DNA of 64,000 nt from Cymbidium sinense (taxonomy: Eukaryota; Streptophyta; Magnoliopsida; Asparagales; Orchidaceae), in assembly GCA_021442155.1 (NCBI GenBank), contig CM038223.1:32214983-32278982 (forward strand), written 5' to 3'. A program made the position numbers and the translations under genes. Below are positions 61,501 through 64,000 of the stretch, in pieces. Positions within the stretch are counted from its first letter, which is position 1. Every line of letters begins with the position of its first letter. The notes beneath the pieces were generated by a model, which was given only the letters and a program-made list of their open reading frames with translations, made no database searches and was not told the origin of the DNA.

Positions 61501-63372
61501 CCACCACCATCCCCACCCCAATTGATGAGCGGAGAGTGTCATCAATTTGCTGCAAAGAAGCTGAAATCTAGAGCTAGGTAGAGGGTTGGTCAGAATGTCA
61601 GCGAGCTGATCAATAGTGGAAATGTGTTGAAGTTTGATTTTGTTTGATTTAATGCAAGTCCTGAATATAGTGACAATCAATGTCTATATATTTTGTGCTG
61701 GCATGAAATATAGAATTATGAGCTAAGGCGATGGCCGAGGAGTTGTCACAGTAAAGCGTGATTAGTGAGGAGAGTGATATGCCAAAGTCCTGAAGTAATG
61801 ATTGGATCCAAATAATGTCAGCAGCTATGGAGGCTAAAGCACGATATTCAGGTTCAGTGGAGGAACAAGACATGGTGGTTTGTTTCTTCACGGCCCAGGA
61901 AATAGGAATGGATCCTAAGAGGAGGCAATAGCCAGTAGTTAGATTTCTGGTCAATGTGAGTACTAGCCCAATCAGAGTCCCAGTTGGCTTGTAGGCATAG
62001 ATTTTGCGGACAAACAAGAAGACCATATGGTAGAGTACCTTTAATGTACTGTAAAACATGTTTGAGCTGTTGAAAATGTATTGTAAGTGGAAGATGTGGA
62101 TGTTAACAAAGTCGGTTTACAACAAAAGACAGATCGGGTCAAATGATGGTTAAATATTGCAGGGCTTCGACCGGCTGGCTGTAGAATTCTAATTTGGCGT
62201 ATGGAGTATTGTCTTCGTGAGTTGAATTGGTTTTGTTGGAAGAGGGATTGAGCATTGGTTTGCAATTTTCCATGCCGCCATGATGAAGGATAGTCATTGC
62301 ATATTGAGCTTGAATTAAGTAGATAACAAAAGGTAATTGAGTGACATGAATGCCTAAGAAGTGTGATGGTGAGCCCAGATCTTTCATTTTGCATCTGTAA
62401 TATAGTTGTTGTAATAAAGTGGTAATTGTTGAAGAGTTATTCTCTGTTAGCAGAATATCATTCACATGGACAAGAAAATATATAAGAGTAGACTCTTTCT
62501 TGAATATATTCAGGGAGGGGTCAGCTCGACTTTGTGAGAAGCCCAATTATTGATAATAGGAAGATAACATTGCAAACTATTGTCGTGGAGACTGTTTGAG
62601 ATCATAGATGGCTTTATGCAATAAGCAAACATGGGATGGGTATGTGGAGTTGATGAAACTAGAAGGTTGCTTCATATAAATTGGTTGAATGAGGTGTCCA
62701 TGTAGAAAGGCATTAGAAACATCAAACTGTTTGATTTTTCGGCCATGATAAATAGTAATGGTGATTAGTAAGAGCACTGTAGGTAATTTTGCAGCCGAGC
62801 TAAATGTTTCATTATAATCAATTCATGGTTGTTGGTTGCATCCTTCGGCAACAAGCCGAGCTTTGTCAGGGCAATAATATCATCCAAATTTAATTTTGTT
62901 TTGAACATCGACTTTTAGCCAAGGATTTTGTTGGAAGTGGAAGGAGGGACTAATGTCCATGTATTTTGAGATTTAGTGGTTGATATTCATCGTTCATAGC
63001 TTGACACTATTCAACGGATTGAGAGGCTTGCTGATAATTTGAAGGTGGAGTAGTAGGGGATAGTTGATGAGAAAGATTAAGAAGTTTACGGGGTTTGAGG
63101 TGTCCGGTTTTGGAATGAGTGAACATGGGATGTGTGGGAATTGCTGGCTATTGAGTGGGGTTGGGAGTGGACTCAAATGTGGAAGTCGAGTGTTGTTGAG
63201 AAGGGGTAGTTTGGTTGGTTAAGTGGTGGTAAAAAGAATTTCAACCCAGAAAGAGATAGGCAAACCTAACTCTATGAGAAGAGCCTAAATAGTATTGAAA
63301 AGGTGTCAATGTTTGCACTCAGCCGCTCTATTTTGAGAGGGAGTATAGGTACAACAACATTTGTGTATGATG
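61500..63372 (-). mobile_element. Ty1/copia retrotransposon, pol 3' part, decayed and cut by an RTE insertion
   Basis: On the minus strand the integrase end is at about 63375-63230 (YTPSQNRAAECKH ... LGLPISFWVE, with stops). RT follows at 62777-62577 (KQFDVSNAFLHGHL, VCLLHKAIYDLKQSPRQ) and 62546-62139 (FLVHVNDILL, normally YVDD, then MKDLGSPSHFLGIHV). RNase H is at 62059-61649 (SWAVKKQTTMSCSSTEPEYR, LYCDNSSAIALAHN, STKYIDIDCHYI), and the tail DQLADILTNPL is near 61600. Frames shift at least twice and the RT catalytic box is altered (HVND). Upstream sequence and the 5' LTR are off the window or displaced by the RTE at 63373. It lies in the intron after the exon at 60849. Confidence 0.93.
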
Positions 63373-64000
63373 CCACAACAACAATAACACCAAGCCTTTT
63401 TCCCACTAAGTGGGGTCGGCTATATGAATCCTTCATCTCCATTGTGTCCTATTAAGTATACTAAGGTCATTTTTTATATATCTTAACCAAGTCTTTTTAG
63501 GTCTACCTCTACCCTTCTTAACATAAGGCAAATCTAATGCATCTACTCTCTTAACCGGGTCATCGGACGGACGATGCTTTATGTGGCCAAACCATCTAAG
63601 GCGACTCTCTCGAATCTTATCTAACACTAGAGCTACTCCAACTTTTTCCCGAACATACTCATTTCACATTTTATCTCTTAAGAGTAAAGCCACTCATACA
63701 CTTGAGGATCCTCATCTCTACTATACTTAACTTAGTCTTATCCTTCTCTTTTATTGGCTGACATTCTGCACCATAAATCATTGCAGGTCTTATCATCTTA
63801 TAAAATTTACCCTTAAGTTTAAGTGGTACTTTTCTATCACACAATAGGCCAGATGCATTCCTCCACTTCAACCATACAACTTGAATTCTACTAATCACAT
63901 CACCATCTATTTCACCATCATTTTTAACAATATAGCCAAAATATCTAAATCGCTCACTCTTTTTAATGACTTGCTCATCTTATGTCACAACACTTCCACT
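63373..64000 (-). mobile_element. RTE-type LINE, 3' part, running off the right edge
   Basis: On the minus strand it ends with the palindrome CCCCACTTAGTGGG (about 63415-63402) and (TTG)n, inserted within the copia integrase codons. Frames at 63898-63671 ([37 protein letters not shown]) and 63627-63433 ([37 protein letters not shown]) belong to the RTE C-terminal region. This is among the better preserved 3' ends in the window. Confidence 0.94.

Noticed and set aside
1..64000. tRNA, rRNA or other structured RNA genes
   Set aside because: No cloverleaf with A/B boxes or rRNA-like conserved stretch was noticed by eye; a tRNAscan/Infernal run would be decisive.

Overview
The window is plant nuclear DNA, very probably from a flowering plant with a repeat-rich genome. 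This follows from a plant-type protein O-fucosyltransferase gene with GT-AG introns, Ty3/gypsy chromovirus and Ty1/copia retrotransposons, and a plant RTE-type LINE family ending in (TTG)n. A monocot such as a palm would fit the long repeat-filled introns, but the sequence alone does not fix the species.

One host gene runs across almost the whole window on the + strand. I recognise seven consecutive internal exons at 6043-6130, 24492-24568, 25059-25147, 25275-25464, 26168-26349, 55724-55826 and 60849-61177. They join in phase into 352 uninterrupted codons of a plant O-fucosyltransferase (O-FucT/DUF246-like, GT65-related). The N-terminal exon or exons and the C-terminal exons were not found. 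Introns in order are about 18.4 kb, 0.49 kb, 0.13 kb, 0.70 kb, 29.4 kb, 5.0 kb and more than 2.8 kb. Almost everything else is intronic and mostly transposon-derived.

Layout: 1-4.1 kb holds two RTE LINE copies. 6.0 kb is the first recognised exon. 8.1-11.0 kb is a nearly complete RTE in a 13-bp target duplication. 12.4-15.6 kb is a minus-strand Tekay-like gypsy relic. 15.6-16.84 kb is a probable LTR with an internal minisatellite. 18-23.4 kb is AT-rich repeat-like DNA with a GC-richer island at 21.2-21.9 kb. 24.5-26.3 kb is the exon cluster. 26.9-40.2 kb is a tandem duplication broken by a 12.4-kb block of decayed gypsy elements. 41.5-44.4 kb is a full-length RTE with a 17-bp target duplication. 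46.1-48.2 kb is a 5'-truncated RTE with a 13-bp target duplication. 48.3-50.2 kb is a decayed coding region with an RNase H-like piece. 51.7-54.0 and 57.2-58.0 kb are two RTE pieces on either side of the 55.7-kb exon. 60.85 kb is the last visible exon. 61.2-63.4 kb is a minus-strand copia element cut by another RTE that runs off the right edge.

No RNA gene, CRISPR array or intact transposon ORF was found, and I see no convincing new biological system. The strongest observations are the giant introns in a gene with clean exons, the precise RTE insertion footprints, the RTE halves flanking an exon, and the patchwork divergence in the gypsy block, which may partly be an assembly artefact.
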